Source: Amycolatopsis dendrobii
Lineage (GTDB): Bacteria > Actinomycetota > Actinomycetes > Mycobacteriales > Pseudonocardiaceae
NCBI RefSeq assembly: GCF_014145675.1
Contig: NZ_JACGZW010000004.1
Location: forward strand, 62,001 to 126,000
Direction: 5' to 3'
DNA: 64,000 nucleotides
Position numbers and translations under genes: made by a program. The first letter of the stretch is position 1. Every line of letters starts with the position of its first letter. Under the pieces are notes generated by a model. That model was not told the origin of the DNA. It was given only the letters and a program-made list of their open reading frames with translations, and did no database searches. Shown one piece after another: positions 36,313 through 44,757 of this stretch.

Positions 36313-37314
36313 ATGAAGAAGATCATCAACGATCCGGCGGCCGTCGTCGCCGAATCGCTGAGAGGGCTCGCGGTCGCACACGCGGACCTGCTGCGGGTGC
36401 GCGACGATCCGGCGCTGGTCGTGCGCGCGGACGCGCCGGTGGCGGGCAAGGTCGCAGTGGTTTCCGGCGGCGGATCCGGGCACGAACCGCTGCACGGCGG
36501 GTTCGTCGGGCCGGGGATGCTCGACGCCGCGGTGCCCGGTCCGGTGTTCACGTCGCCGACTCCGGACGCGGTGCAGGCGGCCCTCGCCGCCACTGCCGGT
36601 CCGGCCGGGGCACTGCTGATCGTGAAGAACTACACCGGCGACGTGCTGAACTTCGAAACCGCCGCCGAACTGGCCGCGGCCGAGGACCTGGACGTGCGCA
36701 GCGTGGTCATCGACGACGACGTGGCGGTCAAGGACTCCACCTTCACCGCCGGGCGGCGCGGCGTCGGCGGCACCGTGCTGCTGGAGAAGATCACCGGCGC
36801 GGCGGCCGAGCGCGGCGATTCGCTGGACGCGGTGGAAGCGTTGGCGCGCAAGGTGATCGGGCAGGTTCGCTCGATCGGGGTAGCGCTGTCCGCGCCGACC
36901 GTGCCGCACGTCGGCGAACCGAGCTTCGACCTCGGCGAGAACGAGATCGAGTTCGGCATCGGCATCCACGGCGAACCCGGCCGCGAGCGGATCCCGGCCG
37001 AACCGGCCGACGCGCTGGTCGCCCGGATGGTCGAGGCGGTGGTGTCCGACCTGCCGTTCTCCTCCGGAGACAAGGTGCTGCTGTTCACCAACTCGATGGG
37101 CGGCACGCCGCAGCTGGAGCTGTACCTCGCGCACGGCATCGCCGAGCGGCTGCTGGCCGAGCGCGGGATCCTGGTCGAGCGCAGGCTGGTCGGCCCGTAC
37201 ATCACGAGCTTGGAAATGCAGGGCATCAGCCTGACCCTGCTGAAATTGGACGACGAGCTTACGCAGCTGTGGGACGCGCCGGTGCGCACGCCCGCGCTGC
37301 GGTGGGGGATCTGA
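36313..37314 (+). CDS. dhaK: dihydroxyacetone kinase subunit DhaK
   Basis: Binds dihydroxyacetone covalently for PTS-dependent phosphorylation to DHAP. The 333-residue protein has VVSGGGSGHEPLHGGFVGPG near 50-70 and the substrate-linking His219 in FGIGIHGEPGRER. GGVGGTVLLEKI-type and SMGGTPQLELY segments are typical. The stop overlaps the dhaL ATG (TGATG). Confidence 0.95.
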   Translation: MKKIINDPAAVVAESLRGLAVAHADLLRVRDDPALVVRADAPVAGKVAVVSGGGSGHEPLHGGFVGPGMLDAAVPGPVFTSPTPDAVQAALAATAGPAGALLIVKNYTGDVLNFETAAELAAAEDLDVRSVVIDDDVAVKDSTFTAGRRGVGGTVLLEKITGAAAERGDSLDAVEALARKVIGQVRSIGVALSAPTVPHVGEPSFDLGENEIEFGIGIHGEPGRERIPAEPADALVARMVEAVVSDLPFSSGDKVLLFTNSMGGTPQLELYLAHGIAERLLAERGILVERRLVGPYITSLEMQGISLTLLKLDDELTQLWDAPVRTPALRWGI

Positions 37315-37937
37315 TGGCCTGCACTGCCGAAGGGGTCGCGGCCGCGTTGCGCGCCGCCGCCGAAGTGATCGCCGAACACCGCACCGAGCTGGTGGACCTG
37401 GACCGCGCGATCGGCGACGCCGACCACGGCGAGAACATGAACCGGGGCTTCGCCGCGATCGTCTCCGCGTTGGAGACCGCGGTGCCGGAAACCCCGGCCG
37501 GGGTCGTGAAACTCGCTGCCACCACGCTGATTTCCAAGGTCGGCGGCGCGGCGGGACCGCTTTACGGCACGGCTTTCCTGCGTGCGTCGGCGAAGCTCGG
37601 CGACGCGTCCGAGATCGATGTGCCGCTGCTGCTCGACGCACTCCGGGCGGCACTGGAGGGCGTGCAGGCCCGGGGCAAGGCGGTTGGCGGCGACGCGACG
37701 ATGGTCGACGCGTTGCTCCCGGCCATCTCCGCGGCCGAAGGGGCCGCGGACGGAACGATCGCGGACGTGCTCACCGCCGCGGCGGACGGAGCGGACCGCG
37801 GTGCGGAGTCCACTGTGGACTTGATTCCGCGCAAGGGCCGCGCCTCGTACCTCGGGGAACGCGCGGTTGGGCACATGGATCCGGGCGCCCGGTCGACGGC
37901 GCTGCTGCTGCGTGCGTTCGCGGAGGCGGCCCGGTGA
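37314..37937 (+). CDS. dhaL: dihydroxyacetone kinase subunit DhaL
   Basis: A 207-residue all-helical subunit that holds ADP as a permanent cofactor and passes phosphate from DhaM to DHA on DhaK. The Mg-binding aspartates are in LDRAIGDADHGENMNRGF; GKVGGAAGPLYGTAF-type (here SKVGGAAGPLYGTAFLRAS) and VGGDATMVDALLPAI segments bind ADP. Overlaps dhaK at the start and dhaM at the end. Confidence 0.95.
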   Translation: MACTAEGVAAALRAAAEVIAEHRTELVDLDRAIGDADHGENMNRGFAAIVSALETAVPETPAGVVKLAATTLISKVGGAAGPLYGTAFLRASAKLGDASEIDVPLLLDALRAALEGVQARGKAVGGDATMVDALLPAISAAEGAADGTIADVLTAAADGADRGAESTVDLIPRKGRASYLGERAVGHMDPGARSTALLLRAFAEAAR

Positions 37938-38620
37938 CCGTCGGAATCGTTCTTGTCTCGCATAGCGCGAAACTGGCCGAAGGCCTTGCCGAGCTGGCTG
38001 CCCAGATGGCCCCGGACGTCCGGATCGTCCCGGCGGGCGGGCTGCCCGACGGCGGCGGCATCGGCACCGACTACGACGAGGTCGTCGCGGCCACCCAGCG
38101 TGCGGATTCCGGCGACGGCGTGGTGTTGCTGTACGACCTCGGCAGCGCGCAGATGACGGCTGAGCTGGCGGTCGAATCGCTGGCCGATCCGTCCGCCGCG
38201 GTGGTGGTCGACGCGCCGCTGGTGGAAGGCGCGGTGGCCGCGGCCGTCGCGGCGCAGGGCGGCGCGAACGCCAAGGCGGTGGGCGAGGCCGCGGCGAGTG
38301 CCGGGGTCGCCCCCGACCTGGCCGCCGCGGAGCCCTCGGCCGCGGGCGAGGAAGGCGTGGTGGAGAAGGAATTCACGCTGACCAACGACGTCGGCCTGCA
38401 CGCGCGCCCGGCCGCGGTCGTGGTGCGCAGCCTGGCCGAATTCGAGGCCGAGGTGTCGATCCGGCTTGGCGAGCAGGAGGCGGACGCGCACAGCGTGCTG
38501 GCACTGATGTCGCTCGGCGCGCGCCAGGGCGACCGGATCGTGGTGCGGGCTCGCGGGCTGCAGGCGGCGGAGGCGGTCGCGAAGGTGGCCGAGCTGGTGG
38601 AGTCGAACTTCGGGGAGTGA
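37934..38620 (+). CDS. dhaM: DhaM: EIIA-Man-like domain fused to HPr
   Basis: A 228-residue phosphotransfer protein. The EIIA-type domain (1-125) has the phosphorylated His10 in GIVLVSHSAKLAEG. The HPr domain (about 143-228) has His156 in TNDVGLHARPAA and DAHSVLALMSLGA. It would receive phosphate from enzyme I and pass it to DhaL-ADP. Two-domain DhaM proteins are known, and there is no enzyme I domain here. Completes dhaKLM with 4-bp overlap. Confidence 0.93.
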   Translation: MTVGIVLVSHSAKLAEGLAELAAQMAPDVRIVPAGGLPDGGGIGTDYDEVVAATQRADSGDGVVLLYDLGSAQMTAELAVESLADPSAAVVVDAPLVEGAVAAAVAAQGGANAKAVGEAAASAGVAPDLAAAEPSAAGEEGVVEKEFTLTNDVGLHARPAAVVVRSLAEFEAEVSIRLGEQEADAHSVLALMSLGARQGDRIVVRARGLQAAEAVAKVAELVESNFGE

Positions 38621-38735
38621 CGCCGGTTTTCCGACCGGGTGACTTCGCCGGGACTGACTCGATTCCGATGTGCTTTCGAGGGTCTCGCGTGGCACAGTGA
38701 GCGGCAATTACCAGCGGGTAACCTCTGGAGGCCTG

Positions 38736-40502
38736 GTGGCACGGGAAATCTCGACGGTCGGTGTGGTCGGTCTTGGCACGATGGGCGCGGGCATCGCCGA
38801 GGTGCTCGCCCGCAGCGGGCTCGACGTGGTCGCGGTGGAACTCGACGAGGCCGGGGTCGAACGCGGCCTCAGCCACCTGCGGCATTCGACCGAACGGGCG
38901 CTCGCGGGCGGCAAGCTCGACGAGGCGGGCCGCGAGGCGCTGCTCGGCCGGATCCGCGCCACGACCTCGCTGACCGAACTGTCCGAAGTGGACTTGGTGA
39001 TCGAGGCGATCCCGGAGAACCTCGCGGCGAAGGCCGAGGTTTTCACCCAGTTGGACCAGGTGACGCGGCCGGACGTGGTGTTCGCGTCCAATACGTCCTC
39101 GCTGTCGATCACCGAGATCGGCGTGCACACCGCGCGGCCGGGCAAGGTTGTCGGGATGCACTTTTTCAACCCGGCTCCGGTGCTGAAGCTGGTCGAGGTC
39201 GTGCGCACGGTGGTCACCGAGCCGGACGTGGTGTCCGACATCGTGGAATTCGCGCAGCGGCTGGGCAAATCGCCGGTGGTGATGGGCGACCGGGCCGGGT
39301 TCATCGCGAACGCGCTGCTGTTCGGGTATCTCAACCACGCGGTGCGGATGTACGAGCAGCGCTATGCCACCCGCGAAGATCTTGACGCCGCAATGCGTTT
39401 CGGCTGCGGCTACCCGATGGGCCCGCTCGCGCTGCTCGACCTGATCGGGCTGGACACCGCGTACGAAATCCTCGACACGATGTACCACCAATCCCGCAAC
39501 CGGCTGCACGCGCCCGCGCCATTGCTGAAGCAGATGATCACCGCGGGGCAACTGGGTCGGAAGAGCGGACACGGTTTCTACACCTACGACGCGCCGGATT
39601 CGCCGGTGGTGGTGGATTCGGTCGCTGCGTCCGATGTGGACTCGTCGGTGGCTCGCGAAGTGCGGTCCGTTGGCGTGATCGGCACCGGGACAATGGCCAC
39701 CGGCATCGCGGAAGTGTTCGCCAAGCGCGGTTTCGCCGTTGTGCTGCGGGCGCGGAGCATGGAGAAGGCCGAAGCATCGGTGGCGAAGGTGAAGAAGTCG
39801 CTCGACAAGGCCGTGGTGAAGGGCAAACTGTCCGAAGAGGACGCCGCGGCCGCGCTCGGGCGGATCCGGCCGGTGACGGAATTCGAGGAACTGGCCGACG
39901 TCGACCTGGTGGTCGAAGCCGTGGCCGAGGAGCTTTCCGTCAAGCAGGCGGTGTTTTCCGCTTTGGACGACGTCGTCCGGCCGGGCGCGGTGCTCGCGAC
40001 CACGACGTCCTCGCTGCCGGTCATCGAATGCGCTGCGGCGACTTCGCGGCCCGGCGATGTGATCGGCCTGCACTTCTTCAATCCCGCGCCGGTGATGAAG
40101 CTGGTGGAAGTGGTGTCGACGATCGCGACCGCTCCCGACGTCACCGCGACCGCGACGGCCGTGTGCGCCGCGGTCGGCAAACACCCGGTGCATTGCGGCG
40201 ACCGGGCCGGATTCATCGTGAACGCGTTGCTGTTCCCGTACCTCAACGACGCGGTGAAAATGCTGGAAGCGCATTACGCGTCGGCGGACGACATCGACAC
40301 CGCGATGAAGGTCGGCTGCGGTCTGCCGATGGGGCCGTTCGAATTGCTGGACGTGGTCGGGCTGGACGTTTCGCTGGCGATCGAGCGGACGCTGTTCAAC
40401 GAGTTCCGCGAAGAAGGCTTCGCGCCGGCACCGTTGCTGGAACACCTGGTGACGGCCGGACGATTGGGCCGCAAGACCGGCAAGGGCTTCAAGGACTACT
40501 GA
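38736..40502 (+). CDS. two-module 3-hydroxyacyl-CoA (3-hydroxybutyryl-CoA) dehydrogenase
   Basis: A 588-residue protein made of two tandem copies of the 3-hydroxyacyl-CoA dehydrogenase unit. Module 1 (about 1-285) has GVVGLGTMGAG and VVGMHFFNPAPVLKLVEVV; module 2 (about 300-588) has GVIGTGTMATG and VIGLHFFNPAPVMKLVEVV. Both carry GDRAGFI and the C-terminal GxKxGxGF signature. Each could oxidise 3-hydroxyacyl-CoA with NAD+. GTG 38736 after CTGGAGG was chosen over 38670. No hydratase domain is present, so it is not FadB-like. Confidence 0.88.
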   Translation: MAREISTVGVVGLGTMGAGIAEVLARSGLDVVAVELDEAGVERGLSHLRHSTERALAGGKLDEAGREALLGRIRATTSLTELSEVDLVIEAIPENLAAKAEVFTQLDQVTRPDVVFASNTSSLSITEIGVHTARPGKVVGMHFFNPAPVLKLVEVVRTVVTEPDVVSDIVEFAQRLGKSPVVMGDRAGFIANALLFGYLNHAVRMYEQRYATREDLDAAMRFGCGYPMGPLALLDLIGLDTAYEILDTMYHQSRNRLHAPAPLLKQMITAGQLGRKSGHGFYTYDAPDSPVVVDSVAASDVDSSVAREVRSVGVIGTGTMATGIAEVFAKRGFAVVLRARSMEKAEASVAKVKKSLDKAVVKGKLSEEDAAAALGRIRPVTEFEELADVDLVVEAVAEELSVKQAVFSALDDVVRPGAVLATTTSSLPVIECAAATSRPGDVIGLHFFNPAPVMKLVEVVSTIATAPDVTATATAVCAAVGKHPVHCGDRAGFIVNALLFPYLNDAVKMLEAHYASADDIDTAMKVGCGLPMGPFELLDVVGLDVSLAIERTLFNEFREEGFAPAPLLEHLVTAGRLGRKTGKGFKDY

Positions 40503-40930
40503 CGCTTGTACGTGTAGAGAATGAAACCGTCGTGGTATTTGCCCACGCGGTCGTAAAGCGCGCGTGCCGGGGCGTCTTCGAGCGTATTCCAGTACAGCGA
40601 CGGGAAACCGTGCTCGTCGGCGTCGCGGGCAACCCACTCGATCAGCGCCGTCGCGACGCCCTTGCGCCGGACGTTCTCGTGCACGAACAGATCGGCGAGG
40701 TAGCACTTTCCGGAGTACCAAACGCTGGCGTGGAACAGATAATGCGCGATGCCGACCATCGTGCCGTCGAGCCGGGCGGCGATCCCGCGGATCCGGTCGT
40801 CGTCAAGCAGGCGGCGCCAGGTCCGGTCGTAGCTGTCGTCGGTGCGTCGGACGTCGAAGTAGGCGTCTTTGCCGCGAGCGAGGATTTCCCACTCGGCGCG
40901 GTCGGATTCGGTCAGGTCGCTGATCTCCAC
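40496..40930 (-). CDS. GNAT family N-acetyltransferase
   Basis: A 144-residue acetyltransferase with acetyl-CoA loop VHENVRRKGVATALIEWVAR and C-terminal YWNTLEDAPARALYDRVGKY. The substrate is unknown. Overlaps the end of the convergent dehydrogenase gene by 7 bp and lies downstream of the Lrp gene on the same strand. Confidence 0.85.
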   Translation of the reverse strand: MEISDLTESDRAEWEILARGKDAYFDVRRTDDSYDRTWRRLLDDDRIRGIAARLDGTMVGIAHYLFHASVWYSGKCYLADLFVHENVRRKGVATALIEWVARDADEHGFPSLYWNTLEDAPARALYDRVGKYHDGFILYTYKRQ

Positions 40931-40948
40931 GGGTCTATCTTGCGCTGT

Positions 40949-41464
40949 TCACCGGTCGCGCCGCCGGATGCGCGCGCCCTGGGCCGGTTCGCCGTCCGGC
41001 GGCAGCAGCGGCCCGCCCTGCCACTGCTGGAACACGAGGTTCGTGTGCACGCGGGCGACCTCGTCGCGGGAGGTGAGTTCGTCCAGCACCAGCCGCTGCA
41101 ACTCGGCGGCGGACGTGGTGGCGACGTGCGCGAGGAAGTCGTCTGGACCGGTCAGGTGGTAAACCGCGCGAATCTCCGGCAGTGCCAGGAGATGTTCCAC
41201 GAACTGCTCGACCAGCGGCCGTCGATGCGGCCGGACCTGCACGAACAGGAACGCCTCCAGCGGACGCCCCACCTTCGCCGCGTCGACCTTGGCGTGCTGG
41301 CCGGTGATCACGCCGGTCTCCCGGAGTCGCGCCACCCGGTCGAGACAGGTCGACGGCGCGAGCCCGACCGCGGCCGCGAGCTCCTTGTTCGACGTCCGGG
41401 CATCGTTCTGCAACACGCGCAGAATCTCAAGATCAACCGGACTCAGTTCGACGGTCTCGCTCAT
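40949..41464 (-). CDS. Lrp/AsnC family transcriptional regulator
   Basis: A 171-residue regulator with N-terminal winged helix (LSPVDLEILRVLQNDARTSN, then AVGLAPSTCLDRVARLRETG) and a C-terminal RAM/ligand domain (LPEIRAVYHLTGPDDFLAHV). Proteins of this group sense amino acids. It faces the PLP-lyase gene across a 50-60-bp gap with a palindrome, the arrangement of Lrp regulators of methionine or branched-chain amino-acid catabolism. Confidence 0.9.
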   Translation of the reverse strand: MSETVELSPVDLEILRVLQNDARTSNKELAAAVGLAPSTCLDRVARLRETGVITGQHAKVDAAKVGRPLEAFLFVQVRPHRRPLVEQFVEHLLALPEIRAVYHLTGPDDFLAHVATTSAAELQRLVLDELTSRDEVARVHTNLVFQQWQGGPLLPPDGEPAQGARIRRRDR

Positions 41465-41469
41465 CGCTG

Positions 41470-41485
41470 AATCTTATCCGAGATT
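41470..41485. promoter_or_regulatory. probable Lrp/AsnC operator
   Basis: AATCT-tatccg-AGATT is a perfect 5-bp inverted repeat in an AT-rich island between the divergent lrp and PLP-lyase genes. Position and size fit an AsnC/Lrp-type site; assignment is inference. Confidence 0.5.
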
Positions 41486-41523
41486 GTTGCTTTGCCGCCG
41501 TTGCGTGTCCGAACGTGACTGCC

Positions 41524-42636
41524 ATGACTTCCGCCTTGCGCACCCGAGCCGTCCACGCCGGTCGCGACGATCTCGCCGACCTCGGCCTGCACGCCGCCCC
41601 GCTCGACTTCTCCACGACCTACCCCGCGCGCGACAGCGCCGAGGAGGCCCGCCGGATCGACGAGTTCGCCGCGGGCGGGAACGTCACCGGCATCTACGGC
41701 CGGATCGGCAATCCGACCGTCGAACGGTTCGAACAGGCATTGGCGGAACTCGAAGGCTTCGACCACGCCGTGGCTTTCGCCAGCGGCATGGCGGCGGTCT
41801 CCGCTTGCCTGCTTTCCGCGGTATCGCAAGGAAAACGGCACATCGTCGGCGTCCGTCCGCTGTACGGCTGCACGGACCACCTGCTCACCACCGGCCTCCT
41901 GGGCACCGAAGTCACCTGGACCGCCCCTGAGGACGTCGCCGAGGCATTGCGCCCCGACACCGGCCTGGTCTTCGTGGAAACCCCCGCGAACCCGACCTTG
42001 AGCGAACTGGACATCGCCACCCTGACGGAGGCTTGTGGCGACGTCCCGGTCCTGGTCGACAACACCTTCGCGACACCAGTCCTGCAACGCCCCGGCCGCC
42101 TTGGCGCCCGAATGGTGCTGCACAGCGCAACCAAGTTCCTGGGCGGCCACGGCGACGTCATGGGCGGCATCGTGGCCTGCGACGCCGAAGAAGCCGCGCG
42201 CCTGCGTTCCCTGCGCTTCGCTACCGGCGGCGTGCTGCACCCACTCGCCGGATACCTGCTCCTGCGCGGTCTCTCGACGCTCCCGCTGCGCGTGAAGGCC
42301 GCTTCGGAAACCGCCGCCGTTTTGGCCTCGCGGCTAGCTTCACACCCTTCGGTCAGCGCCGTGCACTACCCCAAACTGGGCGGGCCTTTGGTGGCCTTCG
42401 AGGTGACTGGCGACCCGCACGCAGTGATCGGCGCGGTCCGGCTGATCACGCCCGCGGTGAGCCTGGGCAGCGTCGACACGCTGATCCAGCACCCGGCCTC
42501 GCTGACGCACCGCATCGTCGCCGAGGACGACCGCACGGACTCGGGCATCACCCACGGCTTGCTGCGGCTTTCGGCTGGGCTGGAGGATGTCGAGGACTTG
42601 TGGCTTGATCTGGATCAGGCGCTGAAGTCCTGCTGA
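41524..42636 (+). CDS. PLP-dependent gamma-lyase/synthase (Cys/Met metabolism family)
   Basis: A 370-residue enzyme of the cystathionine-gamma family. PLP Lys204 lies in HSATKFLGGHGDVMGG; the cofactor-binding FASGMAAVSACLLSA and the VDNTFATPVLQRP strand are present, with FSTTYPARDSAEEA and GRIGNPTVERFE before them. Activity could be methionine gamma-lyase or cystathionine gamma-lyase/synthase; the divergent Lrp gene favours a catabolic lyase. A GTG 9 bp upstream (41515) is an alternative start. Confidence 0.87.
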   Translation: MTSALRTRAVHAGRDDLADLGLHAAPLDFSTTYPARDSAEEARRIDEFAAGGNVTGIYGRIGNPTVERFEQALAELEGFDHAVAFASGMAAVSACLLSAVSQGKRHIVGVRPLYGCTDHLLTTGLLGTEVTWTAPEDVAEALRPDTGLVFVETPANPTLSELDIATLTEACGDVPVLVDNTFATPVLQRPGRLGARMVLHSATKFLGGHGDVMGGIVACDAEEAARLRSLRFATGGVLHPLAGYLLLRGLSTLPLRVKAASETAAVLASRLASHPSVSAVHYPKLGGPLVAFEVTGDPHAVIGAVRLITPAVSLGSVDTLIQHPASLTHRIVAEDDRTDSGITHGLLRLSAGLEDVEDLWLDLDQALKSC

Positions 42637-42642
42637 TTGGTT

Positions 42643-42690
42643 GCGGGCAGCCGCCCGCCTGGCAGTGGCCCGGCCGCTTGCCTGGCGGGC
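42643..42690. terminator. GC-rich hairpins between convergent genes
   Basis: GCGGGC-agcc-GCCCGC forms a short stem 6 bp after the lyase stop, and GCCCGCC can alternatively pair with a downstream GGCGGGC. It could serve both converging transcripts. Weak, because such stems are common at this GC content. Confidence 0.4.
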
Positions 42691-42691
42691 G

Positions 42692-42895
42692 TCAGCTGCA
42701 GCAACCGCCCCCGCAACACCCTCCGCCAGCCGGCGCGGGAGCGGAGGCCGAACCGGTGAGCGCGACCGTCGTGAGCAGCTTGACCGTGTCCGTATGCCCC
42801 TCCGGGCACGGGGCGGGCGCGCTGGACTCGGCCATCGGGCGCTGGAGTTCGAACGTCTCGGTGCAGTCGCGGCAGCGGTAGGCGTAGGTGGGCAT
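42692..42895 (-). CDS. FmdB-type zinc-ribbon protein
   Basis: A 67-residue protein with MPTYAYRCRDCTETFELQRP at the start and CPEGHTDTVKLL next, giving a CxxC...CxxxH zinc ribbon of the FmdB family. The C-terminus is unusually Cys-rich: GGGCCGGGCCS. FmdB-type proteins are small regulators of unclear function. Divergent from the phosphodiesterase-like gene. Confidence 0.85.
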   Translation of the reverse strand: MPTYAYRCRDCTETFELQRPMAESSAPAPCPEGHTDTVKLLTTVALTGSASAPAPAGGGCCGGGCCS

Positions 42896-42940
42896 GCGTT
42901 GATTATCGCTGGCGCGCCGCGTTGGTGGGAAGCTGTCCGG

Positions 42941-44065
42941 GTGGATGTGCCCCAGTACGCGGATGTTCCGCACCTCGGCCAGGTCGTTCCCGCCCTGCTC
43001 GGCGCGCTGGGCGTGCCCGGCGAGGACGGCGGCCTGGCCTTGCCCGAAGCCCGCAGCGCCTGCGTTCTCCTCATCGACGGCCTCGGCTGGGAACTGCTGG
43101 CCCAGCACGCGGCCGACGCCCCGGTTCTCACCGAACTCGCCGGCAGCCCCCTGCGAGTCGGCTTCCCGTCGACCACCGCGGCTGGCGTCGCCGCGATCGG
43201 CACCGGTCTGGCGTCGGGCGAGCACGGCATGGTCGGCTACACCTTCGAGATCCCGGGAACCGGCGTCATGAACGCCCTGCGGTGGCGCTCCCACGACGAC
43301 GGCAGCGACCTCCGGGGAGCTCTGCCGCCCCGCGACGTCCAACCTCTCCCGACGACCTTCGAACGCGCCGCCGCCGCGGGTATCGAAGCCGCAGTGGTGT
43401 CCTCAGCGCACTTCGCCAACACAGCCCTGACCCAAGCCACGCAAAGCGGCGCCCGCTACGCGGGCGTGCACGCACTGGGCGACCTCGCCGCGCGAACCTT
43501 GGACGTACTCTCCTCGCGCGCGTTTTGCTATGCCTACCACAGCGAATTGGACCTGCTAGGCCATCTTTACGGCCCCGGCTCGACCGCATGGCGAATGCAG
43601 CTCCGCCAGGTCGACCGGCTGGTGGAGTCCATTGTGGACGGGCTGCCCGCTGGTGCGGTCCTCGCGGTGGTGGCAGACCACGGAATGGTGGCCGTCGAGG
43701 AAAAACTGAACCTGGAAGACGCCCCGGAATTGCTGGCAGGAGTCCGCGCATTCGGCGGTGAAGTCCGCGCACGGCATGTCTACACCGAACCCGGCGCGAC
43801 GGCGGACGTAGTGGCCGCGTGGCGCGAGGTCCTTGGCGAGCGAGCCTGGGTTCTGCCGCGCGAGGAAGCGATCGCGGCAGGCTGGTTCGGCGCCGCGGTG
43901 AGCGACCGGGTGCGCCCGAGGATCGGCGACGTCGTCGCCGCGGCGACGGGAACCTTCGGCATGGTCCGCGAACTCGCCGAGGCAGTGGAATCAAACCTGG
44001 TGGGCCAACACGGGTCGCTGACGTCGGCGGAACAGCTCGTCCCGCTGGCGATCGCCCGGGGCTGA
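42941..44065 (+). CDS. alkaline-phosphatase-superfamily nucleotide pyrophosphatase/phosphodiesterase
   Basis: A 374-residue metalloenzyme. The first metal site is in CVLLIDGLGWELL, the catalytic Thr in GFPSTTAAGVAAIGTG, and later metal sites in HSELDLLGHLYGPGS and AVVADHGMVAV. This is the NPP-type subgroup that cleaves phosphodiesters and pyrophosphates. No signal peptide is visible, so it is probably cytoplasmic. GTG 42941 was chosen as the first start after the fmdB promoter region. Confidence 0.83.
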   Translation: MDVPQYADVPHLGQVVPALLGALGVPGEDGGLALPEARSACVLLIDGLGWELLAQHAADAPVLTELAGSPLRVGFPSTTAAGVAAIGTGLASGEHGMVGYTFEIPGTGVMNALRWRSHDDGSDLRGALPPRDVQPLPTTFERAAAAGIEAAVVSSAHFANTALTQATQSGARYAGVHALGDLAARTLDVLSSRAFCYAYHSELDLLGHLYGPGSTAWRMQLRQVDRLVESIVDGLPAGAVLAVVADHGMVAVEEKLNLEDAPELLAGVRAFGGEVRARHVYTEPGATADVVAAWREVLGERAWVLPREEAIAAGWFGAAVSDRVRPRIGDVVAAATGTFGMVRELAEAVESNLVGQHGSLTSAEQLVPLAIARG

Positions 44066-44441
44066 TCCGCTCGGACCGCTTGGTCCGGTTCGCCGGGATC
44101 GCAGAGCCGACTCGTTCAGGCGGCTGTCATCGGCGTGACGCGGGCTGGTTCGTCCGGCTGTCGCGCCGAGCCACCCAGCTCACGTGCGCCGCAGCGCAGG
44201 AGCCATTCGTTCGGGCCGGTGCGGCCCGCGTAGTCCGTGCGCATCGCGGTGGGCGACTGCTCGCTTCAGCAGTTCAGGCGTGATTCGTTCGAGGCAGTGC
44301 GGCCTCGCTGGTTCACGTGCGCCTCAGCGGGGGATTGCTCGTCGCCGCGGCACTCCACGCAACTCCGCGGGCTTCTTCCGTCCGAAGCAGTGCGATCCCA
44401 CCGGCTGAGCCACCCCGCCGAGGTCCGGTTACCGTGGCTGC
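44066..44441. other. 376-bp intergenic region with degenerate direct repeats
   Basis: No gene is credible here. Segments starting at about 44147, 44205, 44283 and 44375 share an (A/C)TTCGTTCG-(G/A)-GC(C/A)GTGCG core; 44205 and 44283 align over about 78 bp. The repeats are strongly degraded and their role is unknown. Confidence 0.45.
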
Positions 44442-44747
44442 GTGCCCAGACGCAATCGACCCGGCCGAGGCCGTTCCGGTGCTGCCGAGCGGCCGGATGC
44501 CGGGGCGGTCAGCGGCTGGGCCCGCAGCGAATCCGCGCCCGACGGCGACTGGCTGGTGCGCACCGTCCCCGGTTCGCAGGCTGCCAAGACCTACCGCTGT
44601 CCCGGGTGCGACCACGAGATCCGTCCGGGCGTCCCGCATCTGGTCGTGTGGCCCGCGGACGAGACCGGCGGCGTCGCGGACCGCAGGCATTGGCATCGGC
44701 CCTGCTGGGAGGCTCGGGCGCGGCGGCGGCCGAATCGGCGTTGGTGA
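44442..44747 (+). CDS. small zinc-finger-like protein (annotated ATP/GTP-binding in relatives)
   Basis: A 101-residue basic protein with a putative zinc ribbon KTYRCPGCDHEIRPGVPHLV followed by a conserved DRRHWHRPCW, giving CxxC and HxHxxC ligand candidates. Streptomyces homologues are sometimes labelled ATP/GTP-binding, but no nucleotide motif is visible. GTG 44442. Convergent with the CGNR gene. Confidence 0.75.
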   Translation: MPRRNRPGRGRSGAAERPDAGAVSGWARSESAPDGDWLVRTVPGSQAAKTYRCPGCDHEIRPGVPHLVVWPADETGGVADRRHWHRPCWEARARRRPNRRW

Positions 44748-44757
44748 CGCGGAATCC

